A DNA stretch of 64,000 bases from Closterium sp. NIES-65. Taxonomy: Eukaryota; Streptophyta; Zygnematophyceae; Desmidiales; Closteriaceae. The stretch lies in NCBI GenBank assembly GCA_948144175.1, contig CANXME010000251.1, positions 1-64,000 of the forward strand, in the 5' to 3' direction. The translations under genes and the position numbers were made by a program. Below, in pieces: positions 38,980 through 51,600 of the stretch; the stretch's first letter is position 1; every line of letters starts with the position of its first letter. Below the pieces are notes generated by a model. That model was not told the origin of the DNA, ran no database searches, and saw only the letters and a program-made list of their open reading frames with translations.

Positions 38980-41900
38980 AGGATTGTGGCAAACACGATC
39001 GTGCTGGGCGGTCTAGGATTCGAATAACATTGCTTCACATTTTATACCGGTACGTATTTCGCAGCTTCCCGGGCTCACAAACGCCCTTATAGGGGGACGG
39101 TTCTTCATGCGGCGGGCCCGTTTGAAGGCAAAAAGAGCTGGAATCTCGTCCCAGGGTATCTAGGATTGTGGCAAACACGATCGTGGTGGGCGGTCCAGGA
39201 TTCGAATCACATTGCTTCACATTTTATACCGGTACGGATTTCGAAGCTTCCCCGGCTCACAAACGCCCTTATATGGGGACGGTTCTTCATGCGGCGGGCC
39301 CGTTTGAAGGCAAAAAGAGCTGGAATCTCGTCCCAAGGTATCTAGGATTGTGGCAAACACGATCGTGCTGGGCGGTCCAGGATTCGAATAACATTGCTTC
39401 ACATTTTATACCGGTACAGATTTCGAAGCTTCCCGGGCTCACAAACGCCCTTATAGGGGGACGGTTCTTCATGCAGCGGGCCCGTTTGAAGGCAAAAAGA
39501 GCTGGAATCTCGTCACAGGGTATCTAGGATTGTGGCAAACACGATCGTGCTGGGCGGTCCAGGATCCGAGTAACATTGCTTCACATTTTATACCGGTACG
39601 GATTTCGCAGCTTCCCGGGCTCACAAACGCCCTTATATGGGGACGTTTTTTCACGCGGCAGGCTCGTTTGAAGGCAAAAAGAGCTGGAATCTTGTCCCAA
39701 TGTATCTTTGATTGTGGCAAACACGATCATGCTGGGCGGTCGAGGATTCGAATAACATTGCTTCACGTTTTTTACCGGTACGGATTTCGAAGCTTCCCGG
39801 GCTCACAAACGCCATTATAGGGGGACGGTTCTTCATGCGGCGGGCCCGTTTGAAGACAAAAAGAGCTGGAATCTTGTCCCAGGGTATCTAAGATTGTGGC
39901 AAACACGATCGTGCTGGGTGGTCCAGGATCCGAGTAACATTGCTTCACATTTTATACCAGTACGTATTTCGCAGCTTCCCGGGCTCACAAACGCCCTTAT
40001 AGGGGGACGGTTCTTCATGCGGCGGGCCCGTTTGAAGGCAAAAAGAGCTGGAATCTCGTCCCAGGGTATGTAGGATTGTGGCAAACACGATCGTAGTGGG
40101 CGGTCCAGGATTCGAATAACATTGCTTCACATTTTATACCGGTACGGATTTCGAAGCTTCCCCGGCTCACAAACGCCCTTATAGGGGGACGGTTCTTCAT
40201 GCAGCGGGCCCGTTTGAAGGCAAAAAGAGCTGGAATCTCGTCACAGGGTATCTAGGATTGTGGCAAACACGATCGTGCTGGGCGGTCCAGGATCCGAGTA
40301 ACATTGCTTCACATTTTATACCGGTACGTATTTCGAAGCTTCCCCGGCTCACAAACGCCCTTATATGGGGACGGTTCTTCATGCGGCGGGCCCGTTTGAA
40401 GGCAAAAAGAGCTGGAATCTCGTCCCAAGGTATCTAGGATTGTGGCAAACACGATCGTGCTGGGCGGTCCAGGATTCGAATAACATTGCTTCACATTTTA
40501 TACCGGTACAGATTTCGAAGCTTCCCGGGCTCACAAACGCCCTTATAGGGGGACGGTTCTTCATGCAGCGGGCCCGTTTGAAGGCAAAAAGAGCTGGAAT
40601 CTCGTCACAGGGTATCTAGGATTGTGGCAAACACGATCGTGCTGGGCGGTCCAGGATCCGAGTAACATTGCTTCACATTTTATACCGGTACGGATTTCGC
40701 AGCTTCCCGGGCTTACAAACGCCCTTATATGGGGACGTTTTTTCACGCGGCGGGCTCGTTTGAAGGCAAAAAGAGCTGGAATCTTGTCCCAATGTATCTT
40801 TGATTGTGGCAAACACGATCATGCTGGGCGGTCCAGGATTCGAATAACATTGCTTCACGTTTTTTACCGGTACGGATTTCGAAGCTTCCCGGGCTCACAA
40901 ACGCCCTTATAGGGGGACGGTTCTTCATGCGGCGGGCCCGTTTGAAGACAAAAAGAGCTGGAATCTTGTCCCAGGGTATCTAAGATTGTGGCAAACACGA
41001 TCGTGCTGGGTGGTCCAGGATCCGAGTAACATTGCTTCACAGTTTATACCAGTACGTATTTCGCAGCTTCCCGGGCTCACAAACGCCCTTATAGGGGGAC
41101 GGTTCTTCATGCGGCGGGCCCGTTTGAAGGCAAAAAGAGCTGGAATCTCGTCCCAGGGTATCTAGGATTGTGGCAAACACGATCGTGGTGGGCGGTCCAG
41201 GATTCGAATAACATTGCTTCACATTTTATACCGGTACGGATTTCGAAGCTTCCCCGGCTCACAAACGCCCTTATAGGGGGACGGTTCTTCATGCAGCGGG
41301 CCCGTTTGAAGGCAAAAAGAGCTGGAATCTCGTCACAGGGTATCTAGGATTGTGGCAAACACGATCGTGCTGGGCGGTCCAGGATCCGAGTAACATTGCT
41401 TCACATTTTATACCGGTACGGATTTCGAAGCTTCCCCGGCTCACAAACGCCCTTATATGGGGACGGTTCTTCATGCGGCGGGCCCGTTTGAAGGCAAAAA
41501 GAGCTGGAATCTCGTCCCAAGGTATCTAGGATTGTGGCAAACACGATCGTGCTGGGCGGTCCAGGATTCAAATAACATTGCTTCACATTTTATACCGGTA
41601 CAGATTTCGAAGCTTCCCGGGCTCACAAACGCCCTTATAGGGGGACGGTTCTTCATGCAGCGGGCCCGTTTGAAGGCAAAAAGAGCTGGAATCTCGTCAC
41701 AGGGTATCTAGGATTGTGGCAAACACGATCGTGCTGGGCGGTCCAGGATCCGAGTAACATTGCTTCACATTTTATACCGGTACGGATTTCGCAGCTTCCC
41801 GGGCTCACAAACGCCCTTATATGGGGACGTTTTTTCACGCGGCAGGCTCGTTTGAAGGCAAAAAGAGCTGGAATCTTGTCCCAATGTATCTTTGATTGTG

Positions 41901-44900
41901 GCAAACACGATCATGCTGGGCGGTCGAGGATTCGAATAACATTGCTTCACGTTTTTTACCGGTACGGATTTCGAAGCTTCCCGGGCTCACAAACGCCATT
42001 ATAGGGGGACGGTTCTTCATGCGGCGGGCCCGTTTGAAGACAAAAAGAGCTGGAATCTTGTCCCAGGGTATCTAAGATTGTGGCAAACACGATCGTGCTG
42101 GGTGGTCCAGGATCCGAGTAACATTGCTTCACATTTTATACCAGTACGTATTTCGCAGCTTCCCGGGCTCACAAACGCCCTTATAGGGGGACGGTTCTTC
42201 ATGCGGCGGGCCCGTTTGAAGGCAAAAAGAGCTGGAATCTCGTCCCAGGGTATCTAGGATTGTGGCAAACACGATCGTAGTGGGCGGTCCAGGATTCGAA
42301 TAACATTGCTTCACATTTTATACCGGTACGGATTTCGAAGCTTCCCCGGCTCACAAAGGCCCTTATAGGGGGACGGTTCTTCATGCAGCGGGCCCGTTTG
42401 AAGGCAAAAAGAGCTGGAATCTCGTCACAGGGTATCTAGGATTGTGGCAAACACGATCGTGCTGGGCGGTCCAGGATCCGAGTAACATTGCTTCACATTT
42501 TATACCGGTACGGATTTCGAAGCTTCCCCGGCTCACAAACGCCCTTATATGGGGACGGTTCTTCATGCGGCGGGCCCGTTTGAAGGCAAAAAGAGCTGGA
42601 ATCTCGTCCCAAGGTATCTAGGATTGTGGCAAACACGATCGTGCTGGGCGGTCCAGGATTCGAATAACATTGCTTCACATTTTATACCGGTACAGATTTC
42701 GAAGCTTCCCGGGCTCACAAACGCCCTTATAGGGGGACGGTTCTTCATGCAGCGGGCCCGTTTGAAGGCAAAAAGAGCTGGAATCTCGTCACAGGGTATC
42801 TAGGATTGTGGCAAACACGATCGTGCTGGGCGGTCCAGGATCCGAGTAACATTGCTTCACATTTTATACCGGTACGGATTTCGCAGCTTCCCGGGCTTAC
42901 AAACGCCCTTATATGGGGACGTTTTTTCACGCGGCGGGCTCGTTTGAAGGCAAAAAGAGCTGGAATCTTGTCCCAATGTATCTTTGATTGTGGCAAACAC
43001 GATCATGCTGGGCGGTCCAGGATTCGAATAACATTGCTTCACGTTTTTTACCGGTACGGATTTCGAAGCTTCCCGGGCTCACAAACGCCCTTATAGGGGG
43101 ACGGTTCTTCATGCGGCGGGCCCGTTTGAAGACAAAAAGAGCTGGAATCTTGTCCCAGGGTATCTAAGATTGTGGCAAACACGATCGTGCTGGGTGGTCC
43201 AGGATCCGAGTAACATTGCTTCACAGTTTATACCAGTACGTATTTCGCAGCTTCCCGGGCTCACAAACGCCCTTATAGGGGGACGGTTCTTCATGCGGCG
43301 GGCCCGTTTGAAGGCAAAAAGAGCTGGAATCTCGTCCCAGGGTATCTAGGATTGTGGCAAACACGATCGTGGTGGGCGGTCCAGGATTCGAATAACATTG
43401 CTTCACATTTTATACCGGTACGGATTTCGAAGCTTCCCCGGCTCACAAACGCCCTTATAGGGGGACGGTTCTTCATGCAGCGGGCCCGTTTGAAGGCAAA
43501 AAGAGCTGGAATCTCGTCACAGGGTATCTAGGATTGTGGCAAACACGATCGTGCTGGGCGGTCCAGGATCCGAGTAACATTGCTTCACATTTTATACCGG
43601 TACGGATTTCGAAGCTTCCCCGGCTCACAAACGCCCTTATATGGGGACGGTTCTTCATGCGGCGGGCCCGTTTGAAGGCAAAAAGAGCTGGAATCTCGTC
43701 CCAAGGTATCTAGGATTGTGGCAAACACGATCGTGCTGGGCGGTCCAGGATTCAAATAACATTGCTTCACATTTTATACCGGTACAGATTTCGAAGCTTC
43801 CCGGGCTCACAAACGCCCTTATAGGGGGACGGTTCTTCATGCAGCGGGCCCGTTTGAAGGCAAAAAGAGCTGGAATCTCGTCACAGGGTATCTAGGATTG
43901 TGGCAAACACGATCGTGCTGGGCGGTCCAGGATCCGAGTAACATTGCTTCACATTTTATACCGGTACGGATTTCGCAGCTTCCCGGGCTCACAAACGCCC
44001 TTATATGGGGACGTTTTTTCACGCGGCAGGCTCGTTTGAAGGCAAAAAGAGCTGGAATCTTGTCCCAATGTATCTTTGATTGTGGCAAACACGATCATGC
44101 TGGGCGGTCGAGGATTCGAATAACATTGCTTCACGTTTTTTACCGGTACGGATTTCGAAGCTTCCCGGGCTCACAAACGCCATTATAGGGGGACGGTTCT
44201 TCATGCGGCGGGCCCGTTTGAAGACAAAAAGAGCTGGAATCTTGTCCCAGGGTATCTAAGATTGTGGCAAACACGATCGTGCTGGGTGGTCCAGGATCCG
44301 AGTAACATTGCTTCACATTTTATACCAGTACGTATTTCGCAGCTTCCCGGGCTCACAAACGCCCTTATAGGGGGACGGTTCTTCATGCGGCGGGCCCGTT
44401 TGAAGGCAAAAAGAGCTGGAATCTCGTCCCAGGGTATCTAGGATTGTGGCAAACACGATCGTAGTGGGCGGTCCAGGATTCGAATAACATTGCTTCACAT
44501 TTTATACCGGTACGGATTTCGAAGCTTCCCCGGCTCACAAAGGCCCTTATAGGGGGACGGTTCTTCATGCAGCGGGCCCGTTTGAAGGCAAAAAGAGCTG
44601 GAATCTCGTCACAGGGTATCTAGGATTGTGGCAAACACGATCGTGCTGGGCGGTCCAGGATCCGAGTAACATTGCTTCACATTTTATACCGGTACGGATT
44701 TCGAAGCTTCCCCGGCTCACAAACGCCCTTATATGGGGACGGTTCTTCATGCGGCGGGCCCGTTTGAAGGCAAAAAGAGCTGGAATCTCGTCCCAAGGTA
44801 TCTAGGATTGTGGCAAACACGATCGTGCTGGGCGGTCCAGGATTCGAATAACATTGCTTCACATTTTATACCGGTACAGATTTCGAAGCTTCCCGGGCTC

Positions 44901-47900
44901 ACAAACGCCCTTATAGGGGGACGGTTCTTCATGCAGCGGGCCCGTTTGAAGGCAAAAAGAGCTGGAATCTCGTCACAGGGTATCTAGGATTGTGGCAAAC
45001 ACGATCGTGCTGGGCGGTCCAGGATCCGAGTAACATTGCTTCACATTTTATACCGGTACGGATTTCGCAGCTTCCCGGGCTTACAAACGCCCTTATATGG
45101 GGACGTTTTTTCACGCGGCGGGCTCGTTTGAAGGCAAAAAGAGCTGGAATCTTGTCCCAATGTATCTTTGATTGTGGCAAACACGATCATGCTGGGCGGT
45201 CCAGGATTCGAATAACATTGCTTCACGTTTTTTACCGGTACGGATTTCGAAGCTTCCCGGGCTCACAAACGCCCTTATAGGGGGACGGTTCTTCATGCGG
45301 CGGGCCCGTTTGAAGACAAAAAGAGCTGGAATCTTGTCCCAGGGTATCTAAGATTGTGGCAAACACGATCGTGCTGGGTGGTCCAGGATCCGAGTAACAT
45401 TGCTTCACAGTTTATACCAGTACGTATTTCGCAGCTTCCCGGGCTCACAAACGCCCTTATAGGGGGACGGTTCTTCATGCGGCGGGCCCGTTTGAAGGCA
45501 AAAAGAGCTGGAATCTCGTCCCAGGGTATCTAGGATTGTGGCAAACACGATCGTAGTGGGCAGTCCAGGATTCGAATAACATTGCTTCACATTTTATACC
45601 GGTACGGATTTCGAAGCTTCCCCGGCTCACAAACGCCCTTATAGGGGGACGGTTCTTCATGCAGCGGGCCCGTTTGAAGGCAAAAAGAGCTGGAATCTCG
45701 TCACAGGGTATCTAGGATTGTGGCAAAGACGATCGTGCTGGGCGGTCCAGGATCCGAGTAACATTGCTTCACATTTTATACCGGTACGGATTTCGAAGCT
45801 TCCCCGGCTCACAAACGCCCTTATATGGGGACGGTTCTTCATGCGGCGGGCCTGTTTGAAGGCAAAAAGAGCTGGAATCTCGTCCCAAGGTATCTAGGAT
45901 TGTGGCAAACACGATCGTGCTGGGCGGTCCAGGATTCGAATAACATTGCTTCACATTTTATACCGGTACAGATTTCGAAGCTTCCCGGGCTCACAAACGC
46001 CCCTATAGGGGGACGGTTCTTCATGCAGCGGGCCCGTTTGAAGGCAAAAAGAGCTGGAATCTCGTCACAGGGTATCTAGGATTGTGGCAAACACGATCGT
46101 GCTGGGCGGTCCAGGATCCGAGTAACATTGCTTCACATTTTATACCGGTACGGATTTCGCAGCTTCCCGGGCTCACAAACGCCCTTATATGGGGACGTTT
46201 TTTCACGCGGCAGGCTCGTTTGAAGGCAAAAAGAGCTGGAATCTTGTCCCAATGTATCTTTGATTGTGGCAAACACGATCATGCTGGGCGGTCGAGGATT
46301 CGAATAACATTGCTTCACGTTTTTTACCGGTACGGATTTCGAAGCTTCCCGGGCTCACAAACGCCATTATAGGGGGACGGTTCTTCATGCGGCGGGCCCG
46401 TTTGAAGACAAAAAGAGCTGGAATCTTGTCCCAGGGTATCTAAGATTGTGGCAAACACGATCGTGCTGGGTGGTCCAGGATCCGAGTAACATTGCTTCAC
46501 ATTTTATACCAGTACGTATTTCGCAGCTTCCCGGGCTCACAAACGCCCTTATAGGGGGACGGTTCTTCATGCGGCGGGCCCGTTTGAAGGCAAAAAGAGC
46601 TGGAATCTCGTCCCAGGGTATCTAGGATTGTGGCAAACACGATCGTAGTGGGCGGTCCAGGATTCGAATAACATTGCTTCACATTTTATACCGGTACGGA
46701 TTTCGAAGCTTCCCCGGCTCACAAACGCCCTTATAGGGGGACGGTTCTTCATGCAGCGGGCCCGTTTGAAGGCAAAAAGAGCTGGAATCTCGTCACAGGG
46801 TATCTAGGATTGTGGCAAACACGATCGTGCTGGGCGGTCCAGGATCCGAGTAACATTGCTTCACATTTTATACCGGTACGGATTTCGAAGCTTCCCCGGC
46901 TCACAAACGCCCTTATATGGGGACGGTTCTTCATGCGGCGGGCCCGTTTGAAGGCAAAAAGAGCTCGAATCTCGTCCCAAGGTATCTAGGATTGTGGCAA
47001 ACACGATCGTGCTGGGCGGTCCAGGATTCGAATAACATTGCTTCACATTTTATACCGGTACAGATTTCGAAGCTTCCCGGGCTCACAAACGCCCTTATAG
47101 GGGGACGGTTCTTCATGCAGCGGGCCCGTTTGAAGGCAAAAAGAGCTGGAATCTCGTCACAGGGTATCTAGGATTGTGGCAAACACGATCGTGCTGGGCG
47201 GTCCAGGATCGGAGTAACATTGCTTCACATTTTATACCGGTACGGATTTCGCAGCTTCCCGGGCTCACAAACGCCCTTATATGGGGACGTTTTTTCACGC
47301 GGCAGGCTCGTTTGAAGGCAAAAAGAGCTGGAATCTTGTCCCAATGTATCTTTGATTGTGGCAAACACGATCATGCTGGGCGGTCGAGGATTCGAATAAC
47401 ATTGCTTCACGTTTTTTACCGGTACGGATTTCGAAGCTTCCCGGGCTCACAAACGCCATTATAGGGGGACGGTTCTTCATGCGGCGGGCCCGTTTGAAGA
47501 CAAAAAGAGCTGGAATCTTGTCCCAGGGTATCTAAGATTGTGGCAAACACGATCGTGCTGGGTGGTCCAGGATCCGAGTAACATTGCTTCACATTTTATA
47601 CCAGTACGTATTTCGCAGCTTCCCGGGCTCACAAACGCCCTTATAGGGGGACGGTTCTTCATGCGGCGGGCCCGTTTGAAGGCAAAAAGAGCTGGAATCT
47701 CGTCCCAGGGTATCTAGGATTGTGGCAAACACGATCGTAGTGGGCGGTCCAGGATTCGAATAACATTGCTTCACATTTTATACCGGTACGGATTTCGAAG
47801 CTTCCCCGGCTCACAAACGCCCTTATAGGGGGACGGTTCTTCATGCAGCGGGCCCGTTTGAAGGCAAAAAGAGCTGGAATCTCGTCACAGGGTATCTAGG

Positions 47901-48600
47901 ATTGTGGCAAACACGATCGTGCTGGGCGGTCCAGGATCCGAGTAACATTGCTTCACATTTTATACCGGTACGGATTTCGAAGCTTCCCCGGCTCACAAAC
48001 GCCCTTATATGGGGACGGTTCTTCATGCGGCGGGCCCGTTTGAAGGCAAAAAGAGCTGGAATCTCGTCCCAAGGTATCTAGGATTGTGGCAAACACGATC
48101 GTGCTGGGCGGTCCAGGATTCGAATAACATTGCTTCACATTTTATACCGGTACAGATTTCGAAGCTTCCCGGGCTCACAAACGCCCTTATAGGGGGACGG
48201 TTCTTCATGCAGCGGGCCCGTTTGAAGGCAAAAAGAGCTGGAATCTCGTCACAGGGTATCTAGGATTGTGGCAAACACGATCGTGCTGGGCGGTCCAGGA
48301 TCCGAGTAACATTGCTTCACATTTTATACCGGTACGGATTTCGCAGCTTCCCGGGCTTACAAACGCCCTTATATGGGGACGTTTTTTCACGCGGCGGGCT
48401 CGTTTGAAGGCAAAAAGAGCTGGAATCTTGTCCCAATGTATCTTTGATTGTGGCAAACACGATCATGCTGGGCGGTCCAGGATTCGAATAACATTGCTTC
48501 ACGTTTTTTACCGGTACGGATTTCAAAGCTTCCCGGGCTCACAAACGCCCTTATAGGGGGACGGTTCTTCATGCGGCGGGCCCGTTTGAAGACAAAAAGA
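38980..48600 (+). repeat. Satellite block 8: 1092-bp hexamer higher-order repeat, main block
   Basis: There are about nine hexamer copies. The diagnostic monomer begins near 39287, 40379, 41471, 42563, 43655, 44747, 45839, 46931 and 48023, all exactly 1092 bp apart. The first part duplicates 32.4-36.9 kb at an offset of 6552 bp (36 monomers), down to a single-base variant GGTATGTAGG (33515 and 40067). The two hexamer versions alternate, giving a 2184-bp period, except that two copies of one version are adjacent at about 46.1-47.4 kb. No gene is present. Confidence 0.93.
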
Positions 48601-51600
48601 GCTGGAATTTTGTCCCAGGGTATCTATGATTGTGGCAAACACGATCGTGCTGGGTGGTCCAGGATCCGAGTAACATTGCTTCACATTTTATACCGGTACG
48701 GATTTCGCAGCTTCCCGGGCTCACAAACGCCCTTATATGGGGACGGTTTCTCATGCGGCGGGCCCGTTTGAAGGCAAAAAGAGCTGGAATCTCGTCCCAA
48801 CGTATCTGGGATTGTGGCAAACACGATCGTGCTGGGTGGTCCAGGATTCGAATAACATTGCTTCACATTTTATACCGGTACGGATTTCGCAGCTTCCCGG
48901 GCTCACAAACGCCCTTATATGGGGACGGTTTCTCATGCGGCGGGCCCGTTTGAAGGCAAAAAGAGCTGGAATCTCGTCCCAACGTATCTGGGATTGTGGC
49001 AAACACGATCGTGCTGGGTGGTCCAGGATTCGAATAACATTGCTTCACATTTTATACCGGTACGGATTTCGAAGCTTCCCGGGCTCACAAACGCCCTTAT
49101 AGGGGGACGGTTCTTCATGCAGCGGGCCCGTTTGAAGGCAAAAAGAGCTGGAATCTCGTCCCAGGGTATCTAGGATTGTGGCAAACACGATCGTGCTGGG
49201 CGGTCCAGGATCCGAGTAACATTGCTTCACATTTTATACCGGTACGGATTTCGCAGCTTCCCGGGCTCACAAACGCCCTTATATGGGGACGGTTTTTCAC
49301 GCGGCGGGCCCGTTCGAAGGCAAAAAGAGCTGGAATCTTGTCCCAATGTATCTATGATTGTGGCAAACACGATCGTGCTGGGCGGTCCAGGATTCGAATA
49401 ATATTGCTTCACGTTTTTTACCGGTACGGATTTCGAAGCTTCCCGGGCTCACAAACGCCCTTATATGGGGACGGTTTTTCACGCGGCGGGCCCGTTTGAA
49501 GGCAAAAAGAGCTGGAATCTTGTCCCAATGTATCTATGATTGTGGCAAACACGATCGTGCAGGGCAGTCCAGGATTCGAATAACATTGCTTCACGTTTTT
49601 TACCAGTACGGATTTCGAAGCTTCCCGGGCTCACAAACGCCCTTATAGGGGGACGATTCTTCATGCGGCGGGCCCGTTTGAAGGCAAAAAGAGCTGGAAT
49701 CTCGTCCCAAGGTATCTAGGACTGTGGCAAACACGATCGTGCTGGGCGGTCCAGGATCCGAGTAACATTGCTTCACATTTTATACCGGTACGGATTTCGC
49801 AGCTTCCCGGGCTCACAAACGCCCTTATATGGGGACGGTTTTTCACGCGGCGGGCCCGTTTGAAAGCAAAAAGAGCTGGAATCTTGTCCCAATGTATCTA
49901 TGATTGTGGCAAACTAGATCATGCAGGGCAGTCCAGGATTCGAATAACATTGCTTCACGTTTTTTACCAGTACGGATTTCGAAGCTTCCCGCGCTCACAA
50001 ACGCCCTTATAGGGGGACGGTTCTTCATGCAGCGGGCCCGTTTGAAGGCAAAAATAGCTGGAATCTCGTCCCACGGTATCTAAGATTGTGGCAAACACGA
50101 TCGTGCTGGGTGGTCCAGGATCCGAGTAGCATTGCTTCACATTTTATACCGGTACGGATTTCGCAGCTTCCCGGGCTCACAAACGCCCTTATATGGGGAC
50201 GGTTTCTCATGCGGCGGGCCCGTTTGAAGGCAAAAAGAGCTGGAATCTCGTCCCAACGTATCTGGGATTGTGGCAAACACGATCATGCTGGGCGGTCCAG
50301 GATTCGATAACATTGCTTCACATTTTATACCGGTACGGATTTCGAAGCTTCCCGGGCTCACAAACGCCCTTATAGGAGGACGGTTCTTCATGCGGCGGGC
50401 CCGTTTGAAGGCAAAAAGAGCTGGAATCGTGTCCCAATGTATCTATGATTGTGGCAAACACGATCGTGCTGGGTGGTCCAGGATTCGAATAACATTGCTT
50501 CACGTTTTTTACCAGTACGGATTTCGAAGCTTCCCGGGCTCACAAACGCCCTTATGGGGGGACGGTTCTTCATGCGGCGGGCCCGTTTGAAGGCAAAAAG
50601 AGCTGGAATCTTGTCCCAATGTATCTATGATTGTGGCAAACACGATCGTGCTGGGCGGTCCAGGATTCGAATAACATTGCTTCACGTTTTTTACCAGTAC
50701 GGATTTCGAAGCTTCCCGGGCTCACAAACGCCCTTATAGGGGGACGGTTCTTCATGCGGCGGGCCTGTTTGAAAGCAAAAAGAGCTGGAATCTCGTCCCA
50801 GGGTAACTTAGATTGTGGCGAACACGATCGTGCTGGGTGGTCCAGGATCCGAGTAACATTGCTTCACATTTTACACCGGTACGGATTTCGAAGCTTCCCG
50901 GGCTCACAAACGCCCTTATAGGGGGACGGTTTTTCATGCGGCGGGCCCGTTTGAAGGCAAAAAGAGCTGGAATCTCGTCCCAAGGTATCTAGTAATGTGG
51001 CAAACACGATCGTGGTGGGCGGTCCAGGATTCGAATAACATTGCTTCACATTTTATACCGGTACGGATTTCGAAGCTTCCCGGGCTCACAAACGCCTTTA
51101 TAGGGGGGCGGTTCTTCATGCGGCGGGCCCGTTTGAAGGCAAAAAGAGCTGGAATCTCGTCCCAAGGTATCTAGGATTGTGGCAAACACGATCGTGCTGG
51201 GTGGTCGAGGATCCGAGTAACATTGCGTCACATTTTATACCGGTACGGATTTCGCAGCTTCCCGGGCTCACAAACGCCCTTATATGGGGACGGGTTTTCA
51301 TGCGGCGGGCCCGTTTGAAGGCAAAAAGAGCTGGAATCTCGTCCCAAGGTATCTAAGATTGTGGCAAACACGATCGTGCTGGGCGGTCCAGGATCCGAGT
51401 AACATTGCGTCACATTTTTTACCAGTACGGATTTCGCAGCTTCCCGGGCTCACAAGCGCCCTTATATGGGGACGGTTTTTCATGCGGCGGGCCCGATTGA
51501 AGGCAAAAAGAGCCGGAATCTCGTCCCAAGGTATCTAGTAATGTAGCAAACACGATCGTGGTGGGCGGTCCAGGATTCGAATAACATTGCTTCACATTTT

